Below are positions 1 through 8,598 of a DNA stretch of 64,000 bases, one piece after another. The notes below the pieces were generated by a model, which did no database searches, was not told the origin of the DNA, and was given only the letters and a program-made list of their open reading frames with translations. Origin of the DNA: Thalassotalea crassostreae. Lineage in GTDB: Bacteria; Pseudomonadota; Gammaproteobacteria; Enterobacterales; Alteromonadaceae. Every line of letters begins with the position of its first letter. Position 1 is the stretch's first letter. The DNA lies in contig NZ_CP017689.1 in the NCBI RefSeq assembly GCF_001831495.1, forward strand, positions 496,001 through 560,000. The letters run 5' to 3'. Position numbers and translations under genes: made by a program.

Positions 1-287
1 TTGCTAACTTGCTTAAAGAAGAAGGTTATATTAATGGTTTTGAAGTATCTACTGAAGCTAAGCCTCAGTTAGAAGTAACTTTAAAATATTTCGATGGTAA
101 AGAAGTTATCGAAACTATCAAGCGTGTTTCACGCCCTGGTCTTCGCGTATACAAAGGAAGTAATGATCTTCCTCAAGTATTAGCTGGTCTAGGTATTGCG
201 ATCGTTTCTACTTCAAAAGGCCTTATGACTGACCGCGCTGCACGTAATGCAGGTTTAGGCGGTGAGATCTTAGGTATCGTTGCGTAA
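1..287 (+). CDS. rpsH: 30S ribosomal protein S8 (5' truncated by window edge)
   Basis: This is the C-terminal part of S8, a primary 16S rRNA-binding protein of the small subunit central domain. In E. coli S8 also represses translation of the spc operon. The reading frame is open from base 3, and about 94 of the roughly 130 residues expected are present. The typical S8 signatures are visible: [10 protein letters not shown], then [13 protein letters not shown], then the terminal GLGGEI. The TTG at base 9 is an internal codon and not a start. It is followed after 11 bases by rplF, in the standard spc order. Identification is secure; only the start is missing. Confidence 0.98.
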   Translation, partial: ANLLKEEGYINGFEVSTEAKPQLEVTLKYFDGKEVIETIKRVSRPGLRVYKGSNDLPQVLAGLGIAIVSTSKGLMTDRAARNAGLGGEILGIVA

Positions 288-298
288 GGAGCAAGAAT

Positions 299-832
299 AT
301 GTCTCGTGTTGCAAAAGCACCTGTGTCTATCCCTGCTGGCGTTACAGTAACGTTATCTGGTCAAGACATCACAATTAAAGGTCCTAAAGGCGAATTAACT
401 CGTACGATACATAGTGACGTTGTAATTTCTCAAGAAGAAAACAACATCATCACTAACATCGTAGCTGATGTTAAAGGCGCATGGGCTCAAGCCGGTACTG
501 CTCGCGCATTAATCAACAACATGGTTGTTGGCGTGAACGCTGGTTTTGAAAAACGTCTAATCTTAAACGGTGTTGGTTACCGTGCAAAAGCTGCTGGTCA
601 GAACTTAAACCTTTCATTAGGTTTCTCTCACCCAGTTGAGCATGCAATCCCAGCCGGTGTTAAGTGTGAAACTCCTAGTCAAACTGAAATCGTACTTACG
701 GGTGCTGATAAGCAGGTGATTGGTCAAGTAGCTGCGAACATTCGTGCGTACCGTAAGCCAGAGCCTTATAAAGGTAAAGGTATTCGTTACTCTGACGAAA
801 ATGTTCGTCGTAAAGAAGCTAAGAAGAAGTAG
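299..832 (+). CDS. rplF: 50S ribosomal protein L6
   Basis: L6 binds 23S rRNA near the sarcin-ricin loop and stabilises the factor-binding region. The 177 aa equal the E. coli length. The N-terminus ([15 protein letters not shown]) and the C-terminal [12 protein letters not shown] motif are diagnostic; the latter is a universal L6 signature. A clear Shine-Dalgarno (TAAGGAG, 285-291) overlaps the rpsH stop and fixes the ATG start. It is the second gene of the spc segment and ends 9 bases before rplR, so it is certainly cotranscribed. Nothing unusual is seen. Confidence 0.98.
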   Translation: MSRVAKAPVSIPAGVTVTLSGQDITIKGPKGELTRTIHSDVVISQEENNIITNIVADVKGAWAQAGTARALINNMVVGVNAGFEKRLILNGVGYRAKAAGQNLNLSLGFSHPVEHAIPAGVKCETPSQTEIVLTGADKQVIGQVAANIRAYRKPEPYKGKGIRYSDENVRRKEAKKK

Positions 833-841
833 GGTAATACT

Positions 842-1195
842 ATGGATAAGAAAACATCTCGTTTACGCCGTGCAAAACGTACGCGCGCTAAAATCAGCGA
901 GTTGGGTGCGAATCGTTTAGTCGTTCACCGTACTCCTCGTCACATATACGCACAGCTTATCGCGGCAACTGGTTCTGAAGTAATTGCATCTGCATCTACT
1001 TTAGATAAAGAAATCCGTGAGCAAGTTAAAGCTACTGGTAACAAAGAAGCTGCTGCTGCAGTTGGTAAAGCAATCGCCGAGCGCGCTGCTGCCAAAGGTA
1101 TTGAGTCAGTTGCTTTCGATCGTTCAGGTTTCTTATACCACGGTCGTGTTCAAGTTTTAGCTGAAGCAGCTCGTGAAGCTGGCCTTAAATTCTAG
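842..1195 (+). CDS. rplR: 50S ribosomal protein L18
   Basis: L18 binds 5S rRNA and helps anchor it in the central protuberance of the large subunit. The 117 aa match the E. coli length. The basic N-terminus ([17 protein letters not shown]) and the motifs [12 protein letters not shown] and [12 protein letters not shown] are typical of the family. It sits between rplF and rpsE with spacings of about 9 bases on each side, which fits the spc operon. No irregularity is seen. Confidence 0.98.
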   Translation: MDKKTSRLRRAKRTRAKISELGANRLVVHRTPRHIYAQLIAATGSEVIASASTLDKEIREQVKATGNKEAAAAVGKAIAERAAAKGIESVAFDRSGFLYHGRVQVLAEAAREAGLKF

Positions 1196-1204
1196 GAGTA
1201 GATA

Positions 1205-1708
1205 ATGGCTAATGTAGAAAACACACAACAAAGTGAATTTGCTGAAAAGTTAATCGCTGTTAACCGCGTTTCAAAAGTGGTTAAAGGTGGTCGTATATTC
1301 AGTTTCACTGCACTAACAGTAGTTGGTGACGGCAACGGTCGTGTTGGTTTTGGTTACGGTAAGGCACGTGAAGTTCCTGCTGCAATCCAAAAAGCAATGG
1401 AAAAGGCTCGCCGTAATATCGTAAACATCGACCTTAAGGGTACTACTTTACAGCACGCTGTAAAAGGTAAGCACTCTGGTTCTAAAGTTTACATGCAACC
1501 TGCTTCTGAAGGTACAGGTATCATCGCCGGTGGCGCGATGCGTGCAGTACTAGAAGTTGCTGGCGTACAGAACGTATTGTCAAAAGCATACGGTTCTACT
1601 AACCCAATTAACGTTGTACGCGCTACAATCGGTGCTCTTGCGAACATGAAATCGCCTGAGTCTGTTGCAGCTAAGCGTGGCTTAAACGTTACTGAAATAC
1701 TGGGGTAA
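1205..1708 (+). CDS. rpsE: 30S ribosomal protein S5
   Basis: S5 lies at the mRNA entry side of the small subunit. It contributes to decoding accuracy and mRNA helicase activity, and mutations near its N-terminal loop give spectinomycin resistance. The length is 167 aa, as in E. coli. The N-terminal double-stranded RNA-binding S5 domain (about residues 12-75, with [12 protein letters not shown] and GFGYGKA) is followed by the C-terminal ribosomal fold ([14 protein letters not shown]). The spectinomycin-loop segment KVVKGGR looks wild type. It is followed after 6 bases by rpmD. Confidence 0.98.
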   Translation: MANVENTQQSEFAEKLIAVNRVSKVVKGGRIFSFTALTVVGDGNGRVGFGYGKAREVPAAIQKAMEKARRNIVNIDLKGTTLQHAVKGKHSGSKVYMQPASEGTGIIAGGAMRAVLEVAGVQNVLSKAYGSTNPINVVRATIGALANMKSPESVAAKRGLNVTEILG

Positions 1709-1714
1709 TGAACA

Positions 1715-1894
1715 ATGGCTAAGACTGTTAAAGTAACACAAGTTAAGAGCTCAATCGGTCGTTTACCGACTCATAGAGCTACTTTGAAAGGACTGGGTTT
1801 ACGTCGTATCAATCATACTGTAGAGTTAGAAGATACTCCATCAGTACGTGGCATGATCAACCTAGTTCATTACATGATTAAGGTGGAGGATTAA
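1715..1894 (+). CDS. rpmD: 50S ribosomal protein L30
   Basis: This short gene encodes a 59-aa L30, the same length as in E. coli. The protein starts [16 protein letters not shown] and contains the family motif [14 protein letters not shown], then ends [10 protein letters not shown]30 is a small 23S rRNA-binding protein present in most but not all bacteria. The ATG lies 6 bases after the rpsE stop, and the stop lies 3 bases before rplO, so translation is probably coupled. Position between rpsE and rplO is the canonical spc order. Confidence 0.97.
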   Translation: MAKTVKVTQVKSSIGRLPTHRATLKGLGLRRINHTVELEDTPSVRGMINLVHYMIKVED

Positions 1895-1897
1895 ACA

Positions 1898-2332
1898 ATG
1901 CATTTAAATACATTATCCCCTGCACCTGGCGCGAAGAAAGATCGTAAACGCCAAGGTCGTGGTATTGGTTCTGGTATCGGAAAAACTGGTGGCCGTGGTC
2001 ACAAAGGTCAGAAGTCACGCTCAGGCGGCGGCATTCGTCCAGGTTTTGAAGGTGGTCAGATGCCACTTAAGCAACGTTTACCTAAGTTTGGTTTTACTTC
2101 ACGTAAATCTTTAGTTCGCGCTGAAGTTCGTTTACATGAATTAAACACTATGACTGCAGACGTTGTTGATATTCACGCTCTTAAAGACGCTGGCGTAATT
2201 AACCGCAATATCGAAACAGCTAAAATCATCTTTTCTGGTGAAATTAGTCGTAAGATTACGGTTCGCGGCTTAGCAGTAACGAAAGGTGCACGTGCAGCGA
2301 TTGAAGCTGCCGGTGGTACAATAGAGGAATAG
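1898..2332 (+). CDS. rplO: 50S ribosomal protein L15
   Basis: L15 is a late-assembling large subunit protein. The 144 aa equal the E. coli length. The glycine- and arginine-rich N-terminal extension ([22 protein letters not shown]) that threads into 23S rRNA is evident, and the C-terminal globular part ends [15 protein letters not shown]. The Shine-Dalgarno GGAGG (1885-1889) is inside the end of rpmD. secY follows after 6 bases, as in most bacteria. Confidence 0.98.
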   Translation: MHLNTLSPAPGAKKDRKRQGRGIGSGIGKTGGRGHKGQKSRSGGGIRPGFEGGQMPLKQRLPKFGFTSRKSLVRAEVRLHELNTMTADVVDIHALKDAGVINRNIETAKIIFSGEISRKITVRGLAVTKGARAAIEAAGGTIEE

Positions 2333-2338
2333 TACACA

Positions 2339-3664
2339 ATGGCTACACCAGGAATGGAAAACAAGGCTCAAGGCGGTTTGTCTGAGCTTAAACAAAGATT
2401 GTTGTTCGTACTCGGCGCATTAATAGTGTTCCGTTTAGGTTCATTTGTACCAATCCCTGGTATTGACGCCGCTGTACTAGCTCAGTTGTTTGAACAACAA
2501 AAGGGCACCATTGTAGAAATGTTTAACATGTTCTCTGGTGGTGCACTTGAGCGAGCCTCTGTATTGGCACTAGGTATTATGCCGTACATCTCAGCTTCGA
2601 TCATCATGCAGATCAGCACACATATCGTGCCGAGTATGCAGGAGTTAAAGAAAGAAGGTGAAGCTGGACGTCGTAAGATCAGCCAATACACACGCTACGG
2701 CACACTGCTTCTGGCAACAGTGCAAGCGATTGCAATAGCAAAGAGTTTACCTGGTATGATGCCTGGACTAGTGGTTAACGCTGGTTTCGGTTTCTACTTT
2801 ACTGCGGTAGTATCTTTAGTAACTGGTACCATGTTCTTAATGTGGTTAGGTGAACAGATTACTGAACGTGGTATTGGTAATGGTATCTCTGTGTTAATTT
2901 TCGCAGGTATTGTTGCTGGCATGCCATCAGCTGTTGGTCAAACAGCTGAAATGGCGCGTCAAGGTGAATTGCACTTATTAGCATTATTAGTAATTGGCGT
3001 AATTGTTTTCGCTGTTACTTGGTTTGTAGTATTTGTAGAGCGCGGTCAACGCCGCATTGTGGTAAACTACGCCAAACGCCAACAAGGTCGTAAGGTATTT
3101 GCCGCTCAAAGTACTCATTTACCACTTAAAGTGAACATGGCGGGTGTTATCCCACCAATCTTCGCTTCAAGTATTATCTTGTTCCCGGGTACCATCGCAA
3201 GTTGGTTCGGACAAGGTAGCGGTGCAACTGCTGACTTTTTACAAGAGGTTTCTCTTGCAATGTCACCAGGACAACCGTTGTATGTAATGCTATATGCTGC
3301 AGCAATAATCTTTTTCTGTTTTTTCTACACGGCATTGGTTTTCAATCCGCGTGAAACAGCAGATAATTTGAAGAAATCTGGTGCGTTCATTCCAGGCATT
3401 CGCCCGGGTGAGCAAACATCTAGATATATCGATAAAGTAATGACCCGCCTAACTTTGGCAGGTGCTTTATACATTACTTTTATTTGTTTGGTTCCTGAGT
3501 TCATGATGATATTTATGGATGTACAATTCTACTTCGGTGGAACATCCCTACTAATTATCGTAGTTGTTATTATGGATTTCATGGCACAAGTACAAACTCA
3601 TTTGATGTCTCATCAATATGACAGCGTGCTTAAGAAAGCCAATCTAAAAGGCTATGGCCGATAG
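2339..3664 (+). CDS. secY: Preprotein translocase subunit SecY
   Basis: SecY is the channel-forming subunit of the SecYEG translocon in the inner membrane. It passes unfolded preproteins to the periplasm, with SecA or the ribosome docking on its cytoplasmic loops. The 441 aa are close to E. coli (443) and give ten hydrophobic helices. The N-terminal [14 protein letters not shown] segment, the plug/TM2 region with [20 protein letters not shown], and the C5 loop with [23 protein letters not shown] are all typical. It is embedded in the spc ribosomal operon, and the ATG is 6 bases after the rplO stop. Confidence 0.98.
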   Translation: MATPGMENKAQGGLSELKQRLLFVLGALIVFRLGSFVPIPGIDAAVLAQLFEQQKGTIVEMFNMFSGGALERASVLALGIMPYISASIIMQISTHIVPSMQELKKEGEAGRRKISQYTRYGTLLLATVQAIAIAKSLPGMMPGLVVNAGFGFYFTAVVSLVTGTMFLMWLGEQITERGIGNGISVLIFAGIVAGMPSAVGQTAEMARQGELHLLALLVIGVIVFAVTWFVVFVERGQRRIVVNYAKRQQGRKVFAAQSTHLPLKVNMAGVIPPIFASSIILFPGTIASWFGQGSGATADFLQEVSLAMSPGQPLYVMLYAAAIIFFCFFYTALVFNPRETADNLKKSGAFIPGIRPGEQTSRYIDKVMTRLTLAGALYITFICLVPEFMMIFMDVQFYFGGTSLLIIVVVIMDFMAQVQTHLMSHQYDSVLKKANLKGYGR

Positions 3665-3680
3665 GCCAACGGAGTATAAA

Positions 3681-3794
3681 ATGAAAGTTCGTGCATCCGT
3701 TAAAAAGATTTGTCGTAACTGTAAAGTTGTTAAACGTGCTGGTGTTGTTCGCGTAATTTGCGTTGAACCTAAACACAAGCAACGCCAAGGCTAA
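3681..3794 (+). CDS. rpmJ: 50S ribosomal protein L36
   Basis: A 37-aa protein starting [15 protein letters not shown]. It carries the zinc-ribbon ligands Cys11, Cys14, Cys27 and His32, so this is the zinc-binding (C+) form of L36. It is the usual last gene of the spc operon, just after secY. A good Shine-Dalgarno (GGAG at 3671-3674) precedes the ATG. It is followed by a hairpin and then by the alpha operon leader, so it probably marks the spc/alpha boundary. Confidence 0.96.
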   Translation: MKVRASVKKICRNCKVVKRAGVVRVICVEPKHKQRQG

Positions 3795-3807
3795 TCTTTT
3801 ACTAAAT

Positions 3808-3841
3808 TGTCACTTGTTGTAATTGTTTGCAATAAGTGACA
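3808..3841 (+). other. Hairpin between rpmJ and the alpha leader
   Basis: The arms TGTCACTT (3808-3815) and AAGTGACA (3834-3841) are exact reverse complements, and an inner ATTG/CAAT pair (3822-3825, 3830-3833) extends the fold. There is no long T-run after it, so it is at best a weak terminator or a processing site between the spc and alpha transcripts. The role is inferred from position alone. Confidence 0.5.
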
Positions 3842-3849
3842 CTTTATAT

Positions 3850-3932
3850 TGCAAAAATGTTGCTGGTTGAGTATCCTTACGGGCTTTTCAACCGGTTTTC
3901 TTTTAACCCTAATAATAGGAGATGTGTTAGTG
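3850..3932 (+). promoter_or_regulatory. Alpha operon leader (S4-binding pseudoknot, rpsM translation control)
   Basis: In E. coli, S4 represses the alpha operon by binding a pseudoknot over the rpsM ribosome-binding site. The same elements are visible here: GGTTGAGTATCC (3865-3876) followed by ACGGGCTTTTCA (3879-3890) and the pairing GGTTGA/TCAACC (3865-3870 with 3888-3893). An AGGAGA Shine-Dalgarno (3917-3922) and a GTG start follow. The block GAGTATCCT...ACGGGCTTTTCA matches the E. coli alpha leader as I remember it. That supports S4 autoregulation of rpsM-rpsK-rpsD-rpoA-rplQ. Confidence 0.85.
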
Positions 3933-4286
3933 GCCCGTATAGCTGGCATTAACATCCCTGATCGTAAGCATGCAGTAATCGCCATTACTGCTATCTACGG
4001 CATCGGCGCAACAAGAGCAAAGGCAATTTGTTCAGGCGCAGGTATTGCTGAAGATATTAAGATCAGTGAACTAGACGAAGCTCAAATAGATTTGCTTCGC
4101 GCAGAAGTGGCTAAATTTACTGTAGAAGGTGATTTACGCCGTGAAGTTTCAATGAATATCAAGCGTCTGATGGACCTTGGCTGTTACCGTGGTTTACGCC
4201 ACCGTCGTAGTCTCCCTCTACGTGGTCAGCGCACTAAGACTAATGCGCGTACCCGTAAAGGTCCTCGTAAGCCGATTAAAAAGTAG
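3930..4286 (+). CDS. rpsM: 30S ribosomal protein S13
   Basis: S13 sits in the 30S head and contacts P-site tRNA and the 50S subunit. Starting at the GTG at 3930 gives 118 aa, exactly the E. coli length, and an N-terminus [10 protein letters not shown] as expected. An open frame extends 27 codons upstream through the leader, but it would place the regulatory RNA inside the gene and is rejected. The Shine-Dalgarno AGGAGA lies 7 bases before GTG. The C-terminal tail [21 protein letters not shown] is typical. It is the first gene of the alpha operon. Confidence 0.97.
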   Translation: MARIAGINIPDRKHAVIAITAIYGIGATRAKAICSGAGIAEDIKISELDEAQIDLLRAEVAKFTVEGDLRREVSMNIKRLMDLGCYRGLRHRRSLPLRGQRTKTNARTRKGPRKPIKK

Positions 4287-4302
4287 ATCGAGGTAATTAG
4301 AC

Positions 4303-4692
4303 ATGGCTAAAACACCAACGCGCACGAAAAAGCGCGTAAAAAAACAAGTTGCTGATGGCATGGCTCATATCCATGCTTCTTTCAACAACACAATCGTAAC
4401 TCTTACAGATCGTCAAGGTAATGCGTTATCTTGGGCAACTGCAGGTGGTTCTGGTTTCCGTGGTTCACGTAAATCAACTCCATTCGCTGCACAGGTTGCT
4501 GCTGATCGTGCTGGTAAAGTAGCACAAGAGTTTGGTTTGAAGAATATTGAAGTATTCGTTAAAGGTCCAGGTCCAGGTCGTGAATCTGCAATCCGTGCCT
4601 TAAATGCTGCTGGTTTTAAAATCACCAACATTACTGACGTTACTCCGATTCCTCATAATGGTTGTCGTCCACCTAAGAAACGTCGCGTTTAA
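4303..4692 (+). CDS. rpsK: 30S ribosomal protein S11
   Basis: S11 forms part of the 30S platform near the E site and the Shine-Dalgarno cleft. The 129 aa equal the E. coli length. The motifs [24 protein letters not shown] and the C-terminal [12 protein letters not shown] are diagnostic. It lies 16 bases after rpsM with a GAGG ribosome-binding site, and precedes rpsD. Confidence 0.98.
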   Translation: MAKTPTRTKKRVKKQVADGMAHIHASFNNTIVTLTDRQGNALSWATAGGSGFRGSRKSTPFAAQVAADRAGKVAQEFGLKNIEVFVKGPGPGRESAIRALNAAGFKITNITDVTPIPHNGCRPPKKRRV

Positions 4693-4713
4693 TAGGTCTG
4701 TTGGAGAAAGAAA

Positions 4714-5334
4714 ATGGCAAGATATTTAGGTCCAAAACTAAAGCTTAGTCGCCGTGAAGGAACAGACTTGTTCCTTAAATCTGGTGTACGTGCTATAGAT
4801 ACTAAATGTAAGATCGAAACTATTCCTGGTCAACACGGTGCGCGTCGCGGTCGTTTATCTGACTATGGTGTTCAACTTCGTGAGAAGCAAAAAGTTCGTC
4901 GTATCTACGGTGTACTTGAGAAACAGTTTAGAAATTACTATAAAGAAGCTGCTCGTCTAAAAGGTAATACAGGTGAAAACTTGTTACAACTTTTAGAAAA
5001 GCGTTTAGACAACGTTGTTTACCGTATGGGTTATGCATCTACACGTGCAGAAGCTCGTCAACTAGTTAGCCACAAAGCTATCGTAGTTAACGGTCAAGTT
5101 GTTAATATTCCATCTTTCGCTGTTAAGTCAGACGATGTGATCTCAATTCGTGAGAAAGCTAAAACTCAAGCGCGTATCATCGCAGCTTTAGAATTAGCTG
5201 AACAACGTGAGAAACCAGTCTGGGTTGAAGTTGATAATAAGAAACTTGAAGGTACGTACAAGCGTAACCCAGATCGTTCTGACCTATCAGCCGAAATCAA
5301 TGAACAGTTGATTGTCGAGCTTTACTCGAAATAA
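4714..5334 (+). CDS. rpsD: 30S ribosomal protein S4
   Basis: S4 nucleates assembly of the 30S 5' domain and is the translational repressor of the alpha operon. The 206 aa are as in E. coli. The N-terminal region ([24 protein letters not shown]) is followed by an S4 RNA-binding domain at about residues 96-160 ([19 protein letters not shown], then [14 protein letters not shown]). The Shine-Dalgarno TTGGAGAAAG is 6-7 bases before ATG. The matching target pseudoknot is at 3850-3932. Confidence 0.98.
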   Translation: MARYLGPKLKLSRREGTDLFLKSGVRAIDTKCKIETIPGQHGARRGRLSDYGVQLREKQKVRRIYGVLEKQFRNYYKEAARLKGNTGENLLQLLEKRLDNVVYRMGYASTRAEARQLVSHKAIVVNGQVVNIPSFAVKSDDVISIREKAKTQARIIAALELAEQREKPVWVEVDNKKLEGTYKRNPDRSDLSAEINEQLIVELYSK

Positions 5335-5359
5335 AGCTGAACTTTAAGAGAGGACAATA

Positions 5360-6349
5360 ATGCAGGGTTCTGTAACCGAATTCCTTAAGCCGAAGTTAGT
5401 AGGTATTGAAAATGTATCTGATACTCGTGCTAAGGTAACTTTAGAGCCACTAGAACGTGGTTTTGGTCATACTTTGGGTAATGCGCTACGCCGCATTTTA
5501 CTTTCGTCAATGCCAGGTTGTGCAGTGACAGAAGTTGAAATTGATGGTGTATTGCACGAATACAGCTCTAAAGAGGGTGTTCAAGAGGACATCATCGAGA
5601 TTCTGTTAAACCTTAAAGGTTTGGCTGTAGGTTTAGAAGGCAAAACTGAAGCAGTTTTAACTTTAACTAAGTCGGGTGAAGGCCCTGTAACGGCAGCTGA
5701 TATACAGCATGATGGTGATGTTACAATCGCTAATCCTGCTCACGTAATCTGTAATTTAACAGGTGACGGCTCAATCAGCATGCGAATCAAAGTAGAAACT
5801 GGACGTGGTTACGTTCCAGCGTCTGTTCGTCGCAATGCCGAGGAAGAAGAGCGCGCAATTGGTCGTTTACTAGTTGACGCATCTTTCAGTCCTGTTGAGA
5901 GAATTGCTTACGATGTTGACTCAGCTCGAGTTGAACAACGCACTGACTTAGATAAATTAGTAATCGATATGGAAACTAACGGTACGTTAGATCCAGAAGA
6001 AGCGATTCGTCGCGCTTCAACAATTTTAGCTGAACAGCTAGATGCGTTTGTTGATTTACGTGATGTTAAAGAAGTTGAACCGGAAGAAGTTAAACCAGCT
6101 TTCGACCCAATTCTTCTACGTCCAGTTGATGATTTAGAACTAACAGTTCGTTCAGCCAACTGTTTAAAAGCAGAAGCGATTCAGTACATTGGTGATTTAG
6201 TACAGCGTGCAGAAGTAGAACTTCTTAAAACACCTAACTTAGGTAAGAAGTCTCTAACTGAAATCAAAGACGTATTAGCGTCTCGTGGTCTATCTCTAGG
6301 TATGCGCCTAGAAAACTGGCCACCTGAAAGCATTGCTGATAACGACTAA
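5360..6349 (+). CDS. rpoA: DNA-directed RNA polymerase subunit alpha
   Basis: The alpha subunit dimer is the assembly platform for RNA polymerase, and its C-terminal domain touches UP elements and activators. The 329 aa equal the E. coli length. The N-terminal domain (about 1-235) holds [23 protein letters not shown], the dimerisation signature. The linker is followed by the C-terminal domain from about residue 250, with [17 protein letters not shown] containing the DNA-contacting Arg and Asn. It lies between rpsD and rplQ, as in the alpha operon. Confidence 0.98.
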   Translation: MQGSVTEFLKPKLVGIENVSDTRAKVTLEPLERGFGHTLGNALRRILLSSMPGCAVTEVEIDGVLHEYSSKEGVQEDIIEILLNLKGLAVGLEGKTEAVLTLTKSGEGPVTAADIQHDGDVTIANPAHVICNLTGDGSISMRIKVETGRGYVPASVRRNAEEEERAIGRLLVDASFSPVERIAYDVDSARVEQRTDLDKLVIDMETNGTLDPEEAIRRASTILAEQLDAFVDLRDVKEVEPEEVKPAFDPILLRPVDDLELTVRSANCLKAEAIQYIGDLVQRAEVELLKTPNLGKKSLTEIKDVLASRGLSLGMRLENWPPESIADND

Positions 6350-6389
6350 GTCGATCACAATTTAATAGTTAAGAGAGAAGGATTAACTT

Positions 6390-6791
6390 ATGCGCCATCG
6401 TAAAAGCGGTCGCCAGTTAAACCGTAATAGCAGTCATCGCCAGGCGATGTTCCGCAATATGGCAAGCTCTTTAGTAAAGCACGGTACAATTAAAACTACT
6501 GTTGCTAAAGCTAAAGAACTACGTCGCGTTGTTGAGCCACTAATTACATTGGCTAAAACAGATAGCGTTGCAAATCGTCGTTTGGCATTTGCTCGTACAC
6601 GTGACAACGAAGTAGTAGGTTTATTATTCAACGAACTTGGTCCTCGTTACCAAGAACGTCCAGGTGGATACACTCGCATTTTAAAATGCGGTTTCCGTAC
6701 TGGTGATAAAGCGCCTATGGCTTACATTCAGTTAGTTGACCAACCAGTAGTTGAAGAAACTGCTGAAGTTGAAGAGACTACTGAAGCATAA
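6390..6791 (+). CDS. rplQ: 50S ribosomal protein L17
   Basis: L17 is a large subunit protein near the exit tunnel. The start [24 protein letters not shown] is the family signature. The protein is 133 aa, a little longer than in E. coli, because of an acidic C-terminal tail ([14 protein letters not shown]). It is the last gene of the alpha operon, with a strong terminator starting about 20 bases after the stop. Confidence 0.97.
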   Translation: MRHRKSGRQLNRNSSHRQAMFRNMASSLVKHGTIKTTVAKAKELRRVVEPLITLAKTDSVANRRLAFARTRDNEVVGLLFNELGPRYQERPGGYTRILKCGFRTGDKAPMAYIQLVDQPVVEETAEVEETTEA

Positions 6792-6812
6792 TCAATTTAT
6801 TGATTTGTATAT

Positions 6813-6843
6813 AAAAAAGGAACCTTCGGGTTCCTTTTTTTTT
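6813..6843 (+). terminator. Rho-independent terminator after rplQ
   Basis: The arms AAAAAAGGAACC and GGTTCCTTTTTT flank a TTCG tetraloop, and the 3' arm runs into a T-tract to 6843. The hairpin ends the spc/alpha superoperon. It is partly symmetric (A-run and T-run), so it could also work on the opposite strand, but no minus-strand gene reaches it. Confidence 0.93.
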
Positions 6844-6949
6844 AAGGAGTGGTTAAAAAGAATTAATACTGCGTTAGGTTATAACTCGTGTAGCGTACTA
6901 CACGTCGTCATAACCTGCCTTGTCTAAATCCCTTTTTCTCACTCCTTAA
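6842..6949. repeat. Nested ~108-bp imperfect palindrome (MITE-like element)
   Basis: The gene-free stretch 6792-7121 contains a nested inverted repeat. The outer arms TTAAGGAGTG (6842-6851) and CACTCCTTAA (6940-6949) are exact complements. AAAAAG (6855-6860) pairs with CTTTTT (6932-6937). AGGTTAT (6876-6882) pairs with ATAACCT (6910-6916), and CGTGTAG (6887-6893) pairs with CTACACG (6898-6904) around a 4-base loop. No open reading frame lies inside. The form, with terminal inverted repeats and internal symmetry, is like a small non-coding mobile element. Its identity is inferred. Confidence 0.6.
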
Positions 6950-6967
6950 TACTATTTATAGTCTGTC

Positions 6968-6993
6968 GAACCTAGAACCTAGAACCTCGAACC
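6968..6993. repeat. Heptamer repeat GAACCTA (copy 1)
   Basis: The unit CCTAGAA occurs in tandem (CCTAGAA CCTAGAA CCTCGAA CC), starting 18 bases after the palindromic element. The same heptamer occurs five times in tandem at 38570-38604, next to the pglL stop. No function is visible. It may belong to the same dispersed repeat as the palindrome. Confidence 0.6.
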
Positions 6994-7060
6994 ACAGTAT
7001 TTCCTACCTCCAAATTCTATCTAACTAACTCAAACGCTTATGAGACATTTGTCGCAAATC

Positions 7061-7089
7061 TTGACCTTAGGGCGACAAGTCCGTATAAA
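7061..7089 (+). promoter_or_regulatory. Sigma70-type promoter for prkB
   Basis: TTGACC (7061-7066) and TATAAA (7084-7089) are each one mismatch from the -35 and -10 consensus, and the spacer is exactly 17 bases. Transcription would begin near 7096, about 26 bases before the prkB ATG. An inverted repeat ATTTG-TCG-CAAAT (7047-7059) sits directly upstream of the -35 and could be a regulator site. The rest of 6950-7060 shows only the heptamer repeat. Confidence 0.7.
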
Positions 7090-7121
7090 AGTAGGTCGTT
7101 TAAGTTTTAAAAGTTAATTTA

Positions 7122-8024
7122 ATGTCTGAAAGAAATCCAATCATAGCTATTACTGGTTCCTCCGGTGCAGGTACGTCTACAACTATGGGCGCATTCGATC
7201 ATATATTTCGTTCGTTGAACGTTAAAGCTGCGATCGTAGAGGGTGATAGTTTTCACCGTTTTACCAGACCAGAAATGGAACTAGAAAAACGCAAGGCAAA
7301 AGAAGCTGGTGAAGCAGTCAGTTATTTTGGCGATATTGCTAACGACTTCGATGCTTTAGAAAAGCTATTTAAGGACTTTAGCGAAAAAGGTGAAGGCACG
7401 ATGCGTCGTTATCTGCATACATTTGATGAAGCTGTACCATATAATCAAATGCCAGGTACTTTTACTCCTTGGGAGCCTCTAGGAGCCGGTTCAGACCTTT
7501 TATTTTATGAAGGCTTACATGGAGGCGTCGTAACTGAAAAAAATGATGTTGCACGTTATGCTGACCTGTTAATTGGCATGGTACCTATAGTTAACCTTGA
7601 ATGGATACAAAAAATCATACGTGATACCCGTAAGCGAGGCCATTCTCGTGAAGCTGTTACCGATAGTATCGTGCGCAGCATGGATGATTATTTTAAATTT
7701 ATCACGCCACAATTTAGTCGTACCCATATTAACTTTCAACGTGTACCAACCGTAGATACATCTAATCCATTCAGTGCTAAAGGTATTCCTACAGCGGACG
7801 AAAGTTTTGTGGTGATTCGTTTTCGAGAAATGAAAAATGTAGATTTTCCATTTTATTTAAGAATGATTGATGGCTCTTTTATGTCACGAATCGACACCTT
7901 AGTGGTACCGGGTGGTAAGATGGGCTTTGCAATGGAATTAATTTTAAAGCCACTCATTGTTGATATCATGGAAAAGAAAGCGAATGCCAACCAGCAAATG
8001 GATTGGATGCAGAATTACAAATAG
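7122..8024 (+). CDS. prkB: Phosphoribulokinase, PrkB type
   Basis: The 300-aa protein belongs to the class I (proteobacterial) phosphoribulokinase family, which phosphorylates ribulose 5-phosphate with ATP. The P-loop GSSGAGTSTT is at about residues 12-21. DSFHRFTRPEME (about 42-53) and FYEGLHGG (about 128-135) are family signatures. Such genes are common in heterotrophic gammaproteobacteria, including E. coli prkB, where they have no Calvin-cycle role. No RuBisCO genes are seen in the window, so the physiological role is open. The ATG lies just below a strong promoter (7061-7089), but its ribosome-binding site is weak. A small helical protein gene follows. Confidence 0.85.
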   Translation: MSERNPIIAITGSSGAGTSTTMGAFDHIFRSLNVKAAIVEGDSFHRFTRPEMELEKRKAKEAGEAVSYFGDIANDFDALEKLFKDFSEKGEGTMRRYLHTFDEAVPYNQMPGTFTPWEPLGAGSDLLFYEGLHGGVVTEKNDVARYADLLIGMVPIVNLEWIQKIIRDTRKRGHSREAVTDSIVRSMDDYFKFITPQFSRTHINFQRVPTVDTSNPFSAKGIPTADESFVVIRFREMKNVDFPFYLRMIDGSFMSRIDTLVVPGGKMGFAMELILKPLIVDIMEKKANANQQMDWMQNYK

Positions 8025-8077
8025 GTTAGTGCAAGTTTGTTATAAGTTAAGCTCACGAATCTTTGAAAAGGCCAATT

Positions 8078-8491
8078 ATGAATACTAAATTATATAAACA
8101 AGTGCTCTCGTTAACTGGCAGTTTAATGGCCGCAGCTGAACAAAAGAACCAGAAGCGCTTTGACGGTTTTTATGGGGAATTAAAACAGCTTTGTGAGGCA
8201 AACGAAAACACCGATAAAGATCACCCTGTGCAATGGGAGACGTTAGCTGATTTTACTGAAGATCTGGCCTTAGCTATAAATATTTATGAACATGCATTAG
8301 TGAAAGCCGAAGCTATCAATTCTAAAGATTTTTGTTCATCTATCGGATTTTCTATAGGCTCTTTGAATGCCGAGTTAGGAAACAATGAAGCGGCGATAAG
8401 CGCGTTGGAGAAAGCTAAAGTAAGTGCTAATAAAATTCCGGATAAAGAATTAAAAGCAGAAATACACGATTTATTGACGGCATTGAAGTAG
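8078..8491 (+). CDS. Hypothetical TPR-like helical protein
   Basis: A 137-aa protein with no signal peptide or membrane helix. The ATG at 8078 is chosen over an in-frame TTG at 8063 because GAAAAGG (8065-8071) gives a well-placed ribosome-binding site. The sequence is predicted to be all-helical. Its C-terminal part (SIGSLNAELGNNEAAISALEKAKVSAN, then AEIHDLLTALK) resembles tetratricopeptide repeats, with the small/large residue pattern of a TPR helix pair. I do not recognise the family. It follows prkB by 53 bases without a terminator between, so it may be cotranscribed. It ends before a bidirectional terminator shared with hemL. Confidence 0.7.
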   Translation: MNTKLYKQVLSLTGSLMAAAEQKNQKRFDGFYGELKQLCEANENTDKDHPVQWETLADFTEDLALAINIYEHALVKAEAINSKDFCSSIGFSIGSLNAELGNNEAAISALEKAKVSANKIPDKELKAEIHDLLTALK

Positions 8492-8533
8492 AACTAGAAT
8501 TAGCTCGTTATTTGATAAGATTATTAGAAAATA

Positions 8534-8568
8534 AAAAAGCACTCAATTTGCTTAATTGAGTGCTTTTT
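8534..8568. terminator. Bidirectional terminator between the TPR-like gene and hemL
   Basis: A 15-bp perfect stem, AAAAAGCACTCAATT (8534-8548) with AATTGAGTGCTTTTT (8554-8568), encloses a 5-base loop. It has an A-run before and a T-run after, so it should work on both strands. It serves the convergent genes on either side. Confidence 0.9.
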
Positions 8569-8598
8569 AATGTATTTATGTAAAGCTAATTAAATAAT

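Noticed and set aside
3849-3929. 27-codon N-terminal extension of rpsM in the same open frame
   Set aside because: It covers the S4 leader structure, and the GTG at 3930 with AGGAGA gives the exact family length.
7047-7059. ATTTG-TCG-CAAAT as a CRP site before prkB
   Set aside because: It does not match the TGTGA-N6-TCACA consensus; kept only as an unassigned palindrome.
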